A stretch of DNA of 64,000 nt from Streptomyces sp. NBC_01335 (GCF_035953295.1 NZ_CP108370.1:7239001-7303000), one strand, 5' to 3'; shown: positions 37,127-47,081, numbered from the stretch's first letter. Numbers and translations are program-made. Notes: generated from the letters alone by a model not told the origin.

Positions 37127-38661
37127 GGACCGTCCCCGGGCGCACCGACCACGTCGTGGTGATCGGCGCCGGCCTCGCCGGCCTGTCCGCCACGCTCCAC
37201 CTGCTCGGCGCGGGCCGGCGGGTCACCGTCGTCGAACGCGACCCCACCCCGGGCGGACGCGCCGGACTGCTGGAGCGCGGCGGCTACCGCATCGACACCG
37301 GCCCCACCGTGCTGACCATGCCCGACCTCGTCGAAGAGGCCTTCGCCGCCGTCGGGCACCGGCTCGCCGACCGGCTCGACCTGATCCCGCTCCACCCCGC
37401 CTACCGCGCCTGGTTCGCCGACGGCTCCACCCTCGACGTGCACACCGAACCGGCGGCGATGGAAGCGGCCGTGGAGGAGTTCGCGGGCGGCCACGAGGCG
37501 CTCGGCTACCGCAGGCTGCGGCAGTGGCTGGAACGTCTCTACGCCGTCCAGATGCGCCGCTTCATCGACGCCAACTTCGACTCGCCGCTCCAGCTCCTCC
37601 ACCCCGACCTGGCCCGGCTCGCCGCGCTCGGCGGCTTCGGCCGGCTCGACGCCCGGATCGGCCGCTACCTGAGCGACGAACGGCTGCGCCGCGTCTTCTC
37701 CTTCCAGGCCCTGTACGCCGGGGTTCCCCCGGCCCGGGCACTCGCCGCGTACGCCGTCATCGCCTACATGGACACGGTCGCCGGGGTGTACTTCCCGCGC
37801 GGCGGGATGCACGCCCTGCCCCGGGCGCTCGCCGACTCGGCCGCCGAGGCCGGTGCCGCGTTCCGCTACGGCGAGTCCGTCAGCCGGCTGGAGCGCTCCG
37901 GGGACCGGGTCACCGCCGTCGTCACCGACAAGGGCCGCATCCCCTGCGACGCGGTCGTCCTGACGCCGGACCTGCCCGTCAGCTACCGGCTGCTCGGCCG
38001 CACCCCCCGCCGCCCGGGCGGTATCCGGCACTCGCCGTCCGCCGTCGTCCTGCACGCCGGAACCGACCGCACCTGGCCCGGACTCGCCCACCACACCCTC
38101 TCGTTCGGCCGGGCCTGGAAGGGCACCTTCCACGAACTCACCCGCACCGGCTCGCTGATGTCCGACCCCTCGCTGCTCATCACCCGTCCCACCGCCGGAG
38201 ATCCGGCGCTCGCCCCGCCCGGCAAGCACCTCCACTACGTGCTCGCCCCCTGCCCCAACACCGACATCGGCCCCTCCGCCCGCACCTGGGACGAGCTCGC
38301 CCCCCGCTACCGGGACCGCCTGCTCACCGAACTCGAACGCCGGGGGCTCGCCGGACTCGGCGCCGCCATCGAGGAGGAGTGCCTGGTCACCCCGGTCGAC
38401 TGGACCGCCCAGGGGCACGCCGCCGGCACCCCCTTCTCGGCCGCCCACACCTTCCCGCAGACCGGCCCGTTCCGCCCCCGCAACCTCGTGCGGGGCACCG
38501 TGAACGCCGTCCTCGCCGGCTGCGGCACCACCCCCGGCGTCGGCGTGCCGACCGTGATCGTCTCGGGAAAGCTCGCCGCCGCCCGGATCACCGGTGCGCC
38601 GCGCCCCCGGCCGGCCACCGCGACCACCCCGCGCCCCGTACCGAAAGGCACCTGGGTATGA
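37123..38661 (+). CDS. crtI: Phytoene desaturase CrtI
   Basis: 512 residues. The N-terminal dinucleotide motif [30 protein letters not shown] binds [32 protein letters not shown] and the C-terminal [32 protein letters not shown] are CrtI family signatures. It converts phytoene to lycopene. Coupled by ATGA overlaps to crtE in front and crtB behind. Confidence 0.92.
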   Translation: MRTVPGRTDHVVVIGAGLAGLSATLHLLGAGRRVTVVERDPTPGGRAGLLERGGYRIDTGPTVLTMPDLVEEAFAAVGHRLADRLDLIPLHPAYRAWFADGSTLDVHTEPAAMEAAVEEFAGGHEALGYRRLRQWLERLYAVQMRRFIDANFDSPLQLLHPDLARLAALGGFGRLDARIGRYLSDERLRRVFSFQALYAGVPPARALAAYAVIAYMDTVAGVYFPRGGMHALPRALADSAAEAGAAFRYGESVSRLERSGDRVTAVVTDKGRIPCDAVVLTPDLPVSYRLLGRTPRRPGGIRHSPSAVVLHAGTDRTWPGLAHHTLSFGRAWKGTFHELTRTGSLMSDPSLLITRPTAGDPALAPPGKHLHYVLAPCPNTDIGPSARTWDELAPRYRDRLLTELERRGLAGLGAAIEEECLVTPVDWTAQGHAAGTPFSAAHTFPQTGPFRPRNLVRGTVNAVLAGCGTTPGVGVPTVIVSGKLAAARITGAPRPRPATATTPRPVPKGTWV

Positions 38662-39713
38662 CCGCCCGTGAACTCGACGCGGCCGCCATCCACGACCCCG
38701 CCCTGCGCGCCGCGTACGCCACCTGCCGCAGGCTCAACGCACGCCACGGCAGGACGTACTTCCTCGCCACCCGGCTGCTCCCCGCCGACCGCCGCCCCGC
38801 CGTGCACGCCCTCTACGGCTTCGCCCGCCGGGCCGACGACATCGTGGACGACCTGGCCGCCGACGCCGGCCCCGGGGACCGCGCTCGGGCGCTGCTCGCC
38901 TTCGAACAGCGGCTCGCCGAGGGCCTCACGCACGGCACCGCCGACGAACCGGTGATCCGGGCGCTGGTCCACACCGCGTCCGTGTACGGCATCGAACACC
39001 GCCACTTCACCGACTTCATGGCCTCCATGCGCAGCGACCTCACGGTGACCGGGTACGCCTCCTGGGAGGAACTCGGCGGCTACACCCACGGATCGGCCGC
39101 CGTGATCGGCCTCCAGATGCTGCCCGTCCTCGGCACGGTCGCCCCCCGCGAGGAGGCCGCCCCGTACGCCGCCGGCCTGGGCGTCGCCTTCCAGCTGACC
39201 AACTTCCTCCGGGACGTCGGCGAGGACCTCGACCGGGGCCGCGTCTACCTCCCGGCCGACCTGCTCGCCGCGCACGGGGTGGACCGCGAACTCCTGCTGC
39301 ACAGCCGGGCGACCGGCCTCCGCGACCCGCGCATCACCTCCGCGCTGCGGGCCGCCGCCGCGCACAACCGGGAGATCTACCGGCGGGCACTGCCCGGCAT
39401 CGCCCTGCTCGCCCCCGAGTCACGCCCCTGCATCCGCACCGCGTCCGTGCTGTACGGAGGCATCCTCGACGCCATCGAGGCGGACGGCTACGCCGTGCTC
39501 CACCGGCGCGCGGTCGTCTCCCGCGCCCGCCGCGCCACCGTCGCCCTGGACGGCCTGGTACGCGCCCTCGCCGCCCGCCCGGCACCCCGCCCCACCGGCG
39601 CACCCCGGCCGACCTCCCGGCGCCGCTCCCTCCCGGCCGAGGACGCTCCACCGGCGGGGCAGCCGCACCGCACCCGGTCCGCCGCCGAGACCGCACACGA
39701 GGACGTGGCATGA
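38658..39713 (+). CDS. crtB: Phytoene synthase CrtB
   Basis: 351 residues. Squalene/phytoene synthase fold with both aspartate motifs: [14 protein letters not shown] and [22 protein letters not shown]. It condenses two GGPP into phytoene. The C-terminal ~50 residues are a Pro/Arg-rich extension. It overlaps crtI by four bases and the Rieske gene by four bases, so the four-gene operon is tightly coupled. Confidence 0.92.
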   Translation: MTARELDAAAIHDPALRAAYATCRRLNARHGRTYFLATRLLPADRRPAVHALYGFARRADDIVDDLAADAGPGDRARALLAFEQRLAEGLTHGTADEPVIRALVHTASVYGIEHRHFTDFMASMRSDLTVTGYASWEELGGYTHGSAAVIGLQMLPVLGTVAPREEAAPYAAGLGVAFQLTNFLRDVGEDLDRGRVYLPADLLAAHGVDRELLLHSRATGLRDPRITSALRAAAAHNREIYRRALPGIALLAPESRPCIRTASVLYGGILDAIEADGYAVLHRRAVVSRARRATVALDGLVRALAARPAPRPTGAPRPTSRRRSLPAEDAPPAGQPHRTRSAAETAHEDVA

Positions 39714-40735
39714 CGCCCCCCGGAACCGGCCGGCCCGCCCGCCGCGGACGTATCCCGCTGCGGCTGCGCCGCGACCCCGTGCCGTGGGAGCGCCAGCGCC
39801 CCACCTGGCGCGACGCCCGTCCCGCCCTCATCGCGAGCGCCCTCCAGCACGCGCTGAGCCGCCCCTCCGGCAACTGGTACGTCATCGGCGCCTCCCGCCG
39901 CATCACCCCCGGCCGTTCCTTCGGCCGCACCGTCCAGGGCACCGAGGTCGTCGCCTGGCGCGACGCCTCCGGCCGCCTGCGCGCAGGACCCGGCGCCTGC
40001 CCGCACCTGGGCGCACCACTGAAGGACAGCCCCGTCCGCTGCGGCACCCTCGTCTGCCACTGGCACGGACTCGCCCTGAACGGCGAGCCGTTCGCCGGCT
40101 GGGAGCCGTACCCGGCCTTCGACGACGGAGTCCTCGCCTGGGTGCGGCTGGACGCGGCGGGCGGCGAGACGCCGCTGGACCGGCCCGTCCTCCCCGAACG
40201 GCCGGTCCCCGCGACGGCGGTCGACGCGGTGTACGAGGGCTTCGGCACCTGCGAACCCGAGGACGTCGTCGCCAACCGCCTCGACCCCTGGCACGGCGCC
40301 TGGTTCCACCCGTACTCCTTCGTGGACCTGACCGTGCTCGACGTCCCCGGCGGCGACGCAGGGGACGGCCGGGACGGGTTCGCGGTCGACGTCTCCTTCA
40401 AGGTGGCGGGCCGCGTCGTGGTGCCCGTACGCGCCGTGTTCACGGCACCCGAACCCCGTACCGTCGTCATGCACATCACCGAGGGCGAGGGCCGGGGCTC
40501 CGTGGTCGAGAGCCACGCCACCCCGCTCGGCACCGGCCCCGACGGGCGGCCGCGCACCGCCGTGGTCGAGGCGGTCGTCGCCGCCTCCGACCGGCGCGGC
40601 TTCGCGCTCGCCCGCGCGGCGGCCCCGCTGCTGCGCCCGCTGATGAGGGCCTCCGCCGGGCGGCTCTGGCGCGACGACCTGGCCTACGCCGAACGCCGCT
40701 GGGAGCTGCGCGGACGCGGGCGGTTCCCGGGCTGA
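39710..40735 (+). CDS. Rieske-type protein of the crtEIBV operon
   Basis: 341 residues. A Rieske 2Fe-2S domain (about residues 50-130) has both ligand pairs, CPHLG and CHWHG. The C-terminal part matches DUF5914, with [16 protein letters not shown] and a long beta-rich section. The fourth gene of this operon in Streptomyces is called crtV in the literature; I leave the symbol blank because its chemistry is not settled for this protein. A role in oxidising a carotenoid end group is plausible. Start ATGA overlaps crtB. Confidence 0.75.
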   Translation: MTPPGTGRPARRGRIPLRLRRDPVPWERQRPTWRDARPALIASALQHALSRPSGNWYVIGASRRITPGRSFGRTVQGTEVVAWRDASGRLRAGPGACPHLGAPLKDSPVRCGTLVCHWHGLALNGEPFAGWEPYPAFDDGVLAWVRLDAAGGETPLDRPVLPERPVPATAVDAVYEGFGTCEPEDVVANRLDPWHGAWFHPYSFVDLTVLDVPGGDAGDGRDGFAVDVSFKVAGRVVVPVRAVFTAPEPRTVVMHITEGEGRGSVVESHATPLGTGPDGRPRTAVVEAVVAASDRRGFALARAAAPLLRPLMRASAGRLWRDDLAYAERRWELRGRGRFPG

Positions 40736-40760
40736 GCGGGCCCCGGACCGGGCGGGGGGC

Positions 40761-41846
40761 TCAGACCACCCGCCGCATCCAGCCGTGCTTGTCCTCGGCG
40801 CGACCGTACTGGATGTCCAGGACATGGTCGCGCAGCGCCATGGTGTGCTTGCCGGGAGTGCCGTCCCCGACGGTGAACTCGTAACCCTCGCCCTTGAATC
40901 CGACCATCGGCGTGATCACCGCGGCCGTGCCGGCCGCGAACACCTCGGTGATGCTTCCGTCCGCGGCCCCCGACCGCAGTTCGCCCAGGCTGATCGACCG
41001 CTCCTCGGGGGTCAGCCCGAAGTCCGCGGCCAGGCTCAGGACGGTGTCCCGGGTGACACCCTCCAGGATGGTGCCGAGAGCAGGGGTGACGAGCCGGCCG
41101 TCCGCGGTGATCAGGCACACGTTCATGGTGCCGGACTCCTCCAGATTGTCCTCACCCGCGCTGTCCAGGTACATCACCTGGTCGCAGCCGTGCTGCTGCG
41201 CCTCGATCTGCGCGGCCAGGCTCGCGGCGTAGTTGCCGCCGCACTTGGCCGTTCCGGTACCGCCCTTGGCCGCACGGGTGTACTCGCTGCTGATCCACAG
41301 CGTGACGCCGGTGACGCCCGAAGGGAAGAAGGGGCCGGCGGGGCTGGCGATGACCGCGTAGGTCACCTGGGCGGCGGGCCGCACGCCCAGGAACGCCTCC
41401 GAGGCGAACATGAACGGCCGGAGATAGAGGCTCTCGTCAACGGTGGGCGTAGGGACCCAGGCCTCGTCCGCGCGCACCAACTCCGCGACGCTGGTGAGGA
41501 AGTCCTCCTCGGGCAGCTGAGGCAGCGCCAGCCGCGCGGCGGAGCGGGCGAAGCGCCGCGCGTTGGCGTCCGGGCGGAACAGCCAGACGCTGCCGTCGGC
41601 GTGGCGATAGGCCTTCAGGCCTTCGAAGATCTCCTGCGCGTAGTGCAGAACCGCCGTGCTGGGATGCATCGAGAACGGCTCCAGCGGGCCGATCCTGTGA
41701 TCGTGCCAACCACCCGCCGGCGTCCACTTCGCCGTGGCCATGTGGTCGGTGAACCAACGGCCGAATCCCGGATCGGCGAGGATGGTCCCGCGCTCGGCCA
41801 CAGGGGTGGGATTCGTCGTCCGGGAAAGGGGAAAGTCGGTAGTCAT
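40761..41846 (-). CDS. ilvE: Branched-chain amino acid aminotransferase (paralogue)
   Basis: 361 residues, complete fold-type IV PLP enzyme: FGRWFTDHMATAKW, LHYAQEIFEGLKAYR, YLRPFMFASEAFLG, then AKCGGNYAASLAAQIEAQQHGCDQVMYLD with the PLP lysine, and FAAGTAAVITPMVGF. It interconverts Leu/Ile/Val and their 2-oxo acids. It differs visibly from the usual Streptomyces IlvE that I recall, especially at the N-terminus. It sits between the ends of the two crt operons, facing the first and following crtU, an odd place for a primary metabolic gene. Confidence 0.85.
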   Translation of the reverse strand: MTTDFPLSRTTNPTPVAERGTILADPGFGRWFTDHMATAKWTPAGGWHDHRIGPLEPFSMHPSTAVLHYAQEIFEGLKAYRHADGSVWLFRPDANARRFARSAARLALPQLPEEDFLTSVAELVRADEAWVPTPTVDESLYLRPFMFASEAFLGVRPAAQVTYAVIASPAGPFFPSGVTGVTLWISSEYTRAAKGGTGTAKCGGNYAASLAAQIEAQQHGCDQVMYLDSAGEDNLEESGTMNVCLITADGRLVTPALGTILEGVTRDTVLSLAADFGLTPEERSISLGELRSGAADGSITEVFAAGTAAVITPMVGFKGEGYEFTVGDGTPGKHTMALRDHVLDIQYGRAEDKHGWMRRVV

Positions 41847-42015
41847 TGCCGAATCCTAACGACAAAGTGGCGTGTCCCCAGGGGGAGATGACGGGGCGTT
41901 CAGGGAGGCGACGCACGAATCCCGCGATCCGAGACGCCTCGTCACGGAAACGATGCGGAAGGCCCGCTGTCCGCGTGTCCGCAGGTCCGCGGTTGGACGG
42001 CGACGGCAGCCGCGG

Positions 42016-43596
42016 CTATGCCGTTCCCAGCCGGGCGAGTTGCCGCAGCGCCACCGACCGTCCGGCGCGCGGCACCGTCCACAGGGTCTGGCCCCGCACC
42101 CCCCAGTCGGCCAACAGGGCGTTCGCGGCCATGAATCCGCTGGTGGCGGCCCGTTCCATCAGGGCGACCGGCAGTTCGGTACGGACCAGGTCGCCGGCGA
42201 CCACCACCGCCGGGTCGGGGGTGCGTACGGAGGGGCGGTCGCGGTAGCCGCCCACCGGGAAGTGCGGGCAGTCCGCCCGCCATTCGTGGCGGGAGTCCAC
42301 CACCCGGACCCCCGAGGTCTCCGGGTAGATCCGGTGCAACTGGCGTACCACCTCGGCCTGTACGGCCTCCCGGTCCGCGTCCGGCGCCACCGCGTACGCG
42401 TGCAGCTCCACCACCGAGCCGCCGGTCCGGCGGGACCAGCGCAGGGCCTCGCCCTCCCAGCGCTCCAGGACGCTCACGTTGTCCAGCGGGCCGTACCCGC
42501 TGGTGCCGAGGAAGCCCGGGCGGTCCGCCGCCACGGGCCGCTCCAGCCAGAGCCGCGACACCAGGAACGGCGGGGCGGTACGCAGCCTCGCCAGCCTGCC
42601 GCGCCACCGGCTGTCGCCGAGCCCGGGTGAGGTCGCCACCAGCCGCCGCAGCCCGCCGGAGTCGAGCGCCAGCACCACCGCGTCCCGGTGGGCCGTACGG
42701 CCGTCCGCCGTGACGTCGAGCCCGCCGTCGGCGGCGGGGACCACGCTCTCCACGGCGGACCCGGTCCGCACCCGGACCCCGTGCTTCTCCAGGTACCCCT
42801 GGAGCGGGTCCCAGAGCGCCTGCGGGAACGGTTCCGCCGGTACGTCGAAGAGCAGCCCCTCGCTGGAGCCGAGGAAGTAGATGTGGAACATCAGCACGAG
42901 TTCGGCGGCGGAGAGGTCGCCCGGATCGGCGAAGAAGCTCCGGGAGAACACCTCGAAGGCCAGATGGTGCGCGGCCTCGGGGAAGCGGACCCGGGCCAGG
43001 AAGTCGCGGGCGCTGACCGCGTCGAGCCGCTCGTACACCTGCGGTACGCGCACGTCGAGCAGCGGCAGCGCGGCGCGCGGGTTCATCCGCAGCAGGTCGC
43101 GCGCCCCGAAGGAGGGGCTGAGGGCGACGAACCCCATCGCGCTGAGCGGCGGGGTGCGCGGTACCCGCGCGAAGCTGTCGTACATCCCGCCGCTGTGCCG
43201 CAGCGGATAGTCCGGCACGGCGGTGAGCGACTCCAGCCCGGGATCGACCCGGCGGAGCAACCCGCGCAGGTTGTAGTACTGGCGGAAGAAGGCGTGGAAG
43301 CCCCGGCTCATGGTGACCGAGGAGCCGTCCGCCAGTTCGGTGGACCACCCGGCGAGCCGCCCGCCGAGCGTCGCCTCCCGTTCGTGGAGCGTGACCCGCG
43401 CGCCGCGCTCGGCCAGCAGGGTGGCCGCCGCGAGACCGGCGATGCCGCCGCCGACCACCGCCACCGACGGGGCCCCGCCGTCGAACCGCGCCCGGCCCTC
43501 CGGGGCCCGGAGCACCTCGGCCCGCCGGTCACGGCCGTGCCGCCGGGGGTCCGGTGCACGGTGCGCGTCCGGCACCTTGGCTCCCGGCCGCCTCAC
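42016..43596 (-). CDS. crtU: Isorenieratene synthase CrtU (carotene desaturase/methyltransferase)
   Basis: 526 residues. GTG at 43596 overlaps the crtT stop (GTGA). The FAD motif is VAVVGGGIAGLAAATLLAERGARVTLHERE, preceded by a ~45-residue Arg-rich lead. SRGFHAFFRQYYNLRGLLRR and the C-terminal VAGDLVRTELPVALMERAATSGFMAANALL are typical of CrtU, which aromatises the beta-ionone rings of beta-carotene to isorenieratene. It is the last gene of crtY-crtT-crtU. Confidence 0.88.
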   Translation of the reverse strand: MRRPGAKVPDAHRAPDPRRHGRDRRAEVLRAPEGRARFDGGAPSVAVVGGGIAGLAAATLLAERGARVTLHEREATLGGRLAGWSTELADGSSVTMSRGFHAFFRQYYNLRGLLRRVDPGLESLTAVPDYPLRHSGGMYDSFARVPRTPPLSAMGFVALSPSFGARDLLRMNPRAALPLLDVRVPQVYERLDAVSARDFLARVRFPEAAHHLAFEVFSRSFFADPGDLSAAELVLMFHIYFLGSSEGLLFDVPAEPFPQALWDPLQGYLEKHGVRVRTGSAVESVVPAADGGLDVTADGRTAHRDAVVLALDSGGLRRLVATSPGLGDSRWRGRLARLRTAPPFLVSRLWLERPVAADRPGFLGTSGYGPLDNVSVLERWEGEALRWSRRTGGSVVELHAYAVAPDADREAVQAEVVRQLHRIYPETSGVRVVDSRHEWRADCPHFPVGGYRDRPSVRTPDPAVVVAGDLVRTELPVALMERAATSGFMAANALLADWGVRGQTLWTVPRAGRSVALRQLARLGTA

Positions 43597-44345
43597 GCGG
43601 CGTCCTGGGACCGGCGCGGCGCCCGGGCGACGAAGGTGTGGGTGATGCCGGTCTGCCAGCCGGGCAGCGGCAGCACCCGCACCTCCTCGAAACCGGCGCG
43701 GCCGATCCGCTCGGCGAATTCCGGCGCCGTGTCGAAGGCGAGCACACTGCGCCACAGATGGCGGTAGAGCTCCCCGTCCCCGGCGGCCCGGCCCAGCGGC
43801 ATCACCACCGAGCGGCAGACCGCGTTCCACAGCGTCCGGTGCGCCCGGCCCTGGGACAGGGCGTACTCGTGCACCGCCAACCGCCCGCCCGGGGCGAGGA
43901 GTTCACGGGTCGAGAGGAGCGTGGCGTCCGGATCGGTGACGTTGCGGAAGAGATAGGCGGCGAACACCGCGTCGAAACGGCCGCCGACCGCGCCGCCGTG
44001 CAGGCCCGCCCCCGCGCCGTCCGCCAGTGCCTCCACCGGGGAGTGCACGAACCTGACATGGGCGGGCCACTCCTTCGCGGCTGCCTGCGCGAGCATGCCC
44101 GCCGACGCGTCGACGGCCACGATCTCCGCGTACGGGGCGGCCGCCAGCAGGGCCGCGGTGGAGGCGCCCGTGCCGCACCCCAGGTCGAGCACCCGGAGCC
44201 CCGCCCCGCCGTGCGGCAGCCCGAGCCGGCGGGCCGAGCGGCGCAGATGGGCGTGGTAGCCGGGGTTGGCCGCCACCAGGCGGTCGTAGGCGAGGGAGGC
44301 GTGGTCGAACGCGGAGGACAACTCGGCGTCGTGCAGCAGGGTCAT
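43593..44345 (-). CDS. crtT: Class I SAM-dependent methyltransferase CrtT
   Basis: 250 residues. SAM motif I is LRVLDLGCGTGASTAALL, followed by EIVAVDASAGML and FDAVFAAYLFRNVTDPDATL; this layout resembles UbiE-type methyltransferases. In the Streptomyces isorenieratene cluster CrtT sits between crtY and crtU, as here. The precise methylation it performs is not established by sequence. The start at 44345 (MTLLHDAE) has GAGGA upstream; an ATG at 44363 that overlaps the crtY end is possible. Its stop overlaps the crtU GTG. Confidence 0.85.
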   Translation of the reverse strand: MTLLHDAELSSAFDHASLAYDRLVAANPGYHAHLRRSARRLGLPHGGAGLRVLDLGCGTGASTAALLAAAPYAEIVAVDASAGMLAQAAAKEWPAHVRFVHSPVEALADGAGAGLHGGAVGGRFDAVFAAYLFRNVTDPDATLLSTRELLAPGGRLAVHEYALSQGRAHRTLWNAVCRSVVMPLGRAAGDGELYRHLWRSVLAFDTAPEFAERIGRAGFEEVRVLPLPGWQTGITHTFVARAPRRSQDAA

Positions 44346-44352
44346 GGCGTGG

Positions 44353-45588
44353 TCATTCCTCATCGGGCAGGTGGGGGAGGGAGGAGGCGGGGGCAGGTTG
44401 CGCGGGGTAGAACCGGCGTGCGCGGAACGGGAGTTCGGCGACGGTACGGAGCATCGGGGCGACGGGGGTGCGGAGACCGACGAGCAACTCCTCGCGCAGC
44501 GGGGCCGATCCGTCCAGGAAGCGGAGCAGCCGCGCGGGCGGAACCGAGCGGAAGAGGCCGGTGAAGAAGGCGGCGCCGTCCACCCGCCCGGTGTCCAGGG
44601 CCCGCAGCATGACCGCGTCCATGGCGAGGGACCGGGCGCGGTACGGGGAGGGCGTACGCGGCGGTTCCCCCGCCCGCAGCGCCGCCGCCAGCGACCGGGT
44701 CTGGCGCTGCACGGCGCTGAAGGTGTAGCCGGTGGAGGGCCGGGTGGCGCCGCCCGCCGTACCGACGCGGAACACCGAACGTCCCGCGCGCGGCCGGAAG
44801 CGCCCGTCCGTCATGGGGATGACGCCGTGCTCGGTGGCGGACACCCGGTACGGCGACGCGCCGAGCACCTCGCGGAGATGGTGCTCCAACGCCTCTGTGT
44901 ACGCGGCCGGTTCGAGCGGGGTGCGGGAGAACTCCGTGTACTCCACCAGGGCGGAGCGCGCGTCCAGCGGGAGCACGTAGGCGAAGGAGAGACCGTGGCG
45001 CGGCTGCGGGGTCCGGAAGTCCATGAGATCGGCGGTGTCCGGCTCGAACACCGGTCGCCGGGTGTGCACGAACCAGCCGGTGAAGTGCTGGAGGAGCGTG
45101 GTCCGGGCGGCCGGCAGACGGCCGGGCGGTCGCGAGTCGAAGACGTACCGCCCGGTCACGACGGTACGGCGGCCCCGGGCGTCCTCGCCGACCACCTCGC
45201 CGCCGCCCCCGACCGCGTCGCGCACCGCCCGCACGGTCAGCTCCACGCGCCCGAAGCCCCCGGCCGAGTCCAGCCTCCGGTCCACCAGCCCCGTGAAGGC
45301 GTCGGACCGGAGCATCTTGTACCGGAGCGGGGACGCCACCGCCACCGTGGCCGAGCCGTCGGCGGCGCGCACCCGGAGCCGCCGCCACGACGCGGACACC
45401 GCCGCGTCGAACTCGCCGCCCGGCGGCTCCCAGAAGCACCAGGTGCGGGGCGGCGGCCGCAGCGGGCCCGGCGGGGCGTCGACCAGGAGGACGGAGAGCT
45501 CCACCTCCGCGCCCGGTGCGCACAGACGGTACGCGAGCGACAGACCGGCCGCTCCCGCGCCCACGATGACCACGTCGGCGTACGGCAA
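44353..45588 (-). CDS. crtY: Lycopene beta-cyclase CrtY
   Basis: 411 residues starting at a TTG (45588) because a very strong GGAGGAGGAGAG site lies just upstream; an ATG at 45645 has none. The FAD-type motif is DVVIVGAGAAGLSLAYRLCA. RTWCFWEPP and FTGWFVHTRRPVFEPDTADLMDFRTPQ, then GTAGGATRPSTGYTFSAVQRQ are lycopene cyclase signatures. It makes beta-carotene rings from lycopene. First gene of the crtYTU operon; 303 bp with repeats separate it from the anti-sigma-like gene. Confidence 0.9.
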   Translation of the reverse strand: MPYADVVIVGAGAAGLSLAYRLCAPGAEVELSVLLVDAPPGPLRPPPRTWCFWEPPGGEFDAAVSASWRRLRVRAADGSATVAVASPLRYKMLRSDAFTGLVDRRLDSAGGFGRVELTVRAVRDAVGGGGEVVGEDARGRRTVVTGRYVFDSRPPGRLPAARTTLLQHFTGWFVHTRRPVFEPDTADLMDFRTPQPRHGLSFAYVLPLDARSALVEYTEFSRTPLEPAAYTEALEHHLREVLGASPYRVSATEHGVIPMTDGRFRPRAGRSVFRVGTAGGATRPSTGYTFSAVQRQTRSLAAALRAGEPPRTPSPYRARSLAMDAVMLRALDTGRVDGAAFFTGLFRSVPPARLLRFLDGSAPLREELLVGLRTPVAPMLRTVAELPFRARRFYPAQPAPASSLPHLPDEE

Positions 45589-45891
45589 GGGAGACGCTCT
45601 CCTCCTCCGGCAGGGTGGACGGGCGGGTGTTCTCCGGCCGTACACGGACGGCCGTCCACGGACGGACGGACGGACGGACGCGGTCGGGCGGGGTACGGGT
45701 ACGCGGCGCGCCGGTCACGGGGGTGCGGGCCGTCGTCCGCGGCCGTGCCGGTGCTGCCGCCGATACTTCCGCAGCCGAAGGCCCCCCGGACGCATCCGAC
45801 GCGCGGGTGTCGCGCGTCGGGACGCACCCGGGGCCGCGGGACCCCGCCTCTCTCCGGGCCCGCCCGTGGAACGCCACCCCTCCCGGGCCCG
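45589..45891. promoter_or_regulatory. Upstream region of crtY
   Basis: 303 bp with no gene. The crtY ribosome site lies at about 45597-45608. ACGG is repeated nearly six times at 45658-45680, next to a GGACGGCCGTCC palindrome at about 45647-45656. The region must hold a crtY promoter if crtY is not read through from the anti-sigma gene. Confidence 0.5.
45658..45680. repeat. ACGG tetranucleotide tandem repeat
   Basis: About 5.75 perfect ACGG units in a row about 70 bp upstream of the crtY start. The repeat number could vary by slippage. Confidence 0.85.
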
Positions 45892-46119
45892 TCAGCCGCA
45901 GATCTCGGCGGTGATCGCCTCCCACATCCCCTGCGGCGGCGGAAGGGGAAGATCGGCCGCGGTCACCGCGCGGGCGGCGGCCACCACGGCACCGAGCGCC
46001 TCGAACTCGGCACGGCACTCCGCGCACCGGCGAAGGTGCTCCACCGCGGGGCCGTCGCGGGCGGACCGGTGGCCGAGAGCCAGCTCCGTCAGGTCGTCCT
46101 CGTGGACATGGTGCGCCAT
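45892..46119 (-). CDS. ZAS-type anti-sigma-like protein (zinc finger only)
   Basis: 75 residues; ATG at 46119 with GGGAGGTG upstream. The zinc motif H-x3-C-x2-C is HLRRCAEC (about residues 28-35), preceded by DDLTELALGHRS, as in anti-sigma factors of the ZAS family. There is no transmembrane segment or sensor, so it would be a soluble minimal anti-sigma domain. It lies 101 bp downstream of the LitS sigma gene, its natural target. Confidence 0.75.
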   Translation of the reverse strand: MAHHVHEDDLTELALGHRSARDGPAVEHLRRCAECRAEFEALGAVVAAARAVTAADLPLPPPQGMWEAITAEICG

Positions 46120-46220
46120 GTGCACCTCCCTCGGGACCTGCTTCCCCCCGGGACGGCCCGCCGGACGCACCCGCGGCCGTTCCGGAACGGCGGACGCGAC
46201 GCCGTACGGGTGACTGGCCG

Positions 46221-46859
46221 TCAGTGCATCTCCGGTGCGGCGGCCGTGAGCGACCGGCGCATCCGCACCAGGGCCCGGCGGGCGTGGCTCTTCACGGTCC
46301 CCAGCGGCAGGCCGGTCCGTTCGGCGATCTGCACCTGGGTGAGGTCGTCGAAGAAGGCCATGCAGAGGATGTGCCGCTGCACCGCGGGGAGTTTGCAGAG
46401 CTCCTGGACGACCAGCACCCGGTCGAGCACCGCGGTCTCCGGCCCCGCGCCCTCGGTGCCGCGCACCTGCTCCCGCGCGGCGGACGCGGCGACCAGCTCG
46501 CCGCGCCGGGTGCGCGCGGCGAGGGCGTCGGCGACCTTGCGCCGGGTGATGCCGACCAGCCACCCGGGCAGCGGACCGCGCTCGGGGCGGTACCCCGCAC
46601 GCCCCCGCCACGCCGCCAGGAACACCTGCTGGGTGACGTCCTCGGCCTCGCGGGGATCACCGAGGGAGCGTGCGGCCAGCGTGTGGACCAGGGTGCCCCA
46701 CCGATGGAAGATCCGGGCGAAGGACTCCGCGTCACCTCTGAGGAGGCCATCCGCCAGTTCTGCTGCGGCGCGGTCCTCGTCCTCGCTACGCTCCTGCGCG
46801 GGCGTGCGGACCGGCGCCTGCGGCGCGCGATGCCCCGCCGGTACGTCGACTGCGGTCAT
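46221..46859 (-). CDS. litS: ECF sigma factor LitS
   Basis: 212 residues; GAGGAGGG precedes the ATG. Region 2 (GLLRGDAESFARIFHRWGTLVHTLAARSLGDPREAEDVTQQVFLAAWRG) and region 4 (LPAVQRHILCMAFFDDLTQVQIAERTGLPLGTVKSHARRALVRMRRSL) are both complete. In S. coelicolor the ECF sigma factor LitS is required for light-induced carotenoid production (Takano and colleagues); the position here is the same. It is divergent from litR, across a repeat-rich 252-bp region. Confidence 0.85.
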   Translation of the reverse strand: MTAVDVPAGHRAPQAPVRTPAQERSEDEDRAAAELADGLLRGDAESFARIFHRWGTLVHTLAARSLGDPREAEDVTQQVFLAAWRGRAGYRPERGPLPGWLVGITRRKVADALAARTRRGELVAASAAREQVRGTEGAGPETAVLDRVLVVQELCKLPAVQRHILCMAFFDDLTQVQIAERTGLPLGTVKSHARRALVRMRRSLTAAAPEMH

Positions 46860-46874
46860 CGGTGTCCCTCCTCG

Positions 46875-46975
46875 TGGGGAAGCCCGGGAGCCCAGGACCG
46901 GGGGACCCAGGGCCAGGGAAGTCCCGAGCCCGGGGAAGCCCCGGACCCGGGAAGCCCCGAGCCCGGGCGGCAGAG
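46875..46975. repeat. Degenerate ~17-bp GGGAAGCCCCGGACCCG repeats between litS and litR
   Basis: Four degenerate units (consensus about GGGAAGYCCCGRRCCCG) follow one another in the shared upstream region of litS and litR. Some units can pair internally (CCCGG/CCGGG). They may be slippage products or protein binding sites. Confidence 0.6.
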
Positions 46976-47081
46976 GGCCCCGAAGGCCGCACCGCCACCC
47001 GGTCCGGAACGCCAACGGCCCGCCGGAGCCGCTGTGTTCCGTAGGTCCCAGACAACCCAACTCCCCACCGGCGCGGCAACA

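Noticed and set aside
46875..46975. Possible CRISPR array
   Set aside because: Units are degenerate, about 17 bp and directly adjacent without spacers, and no cas genes are present.
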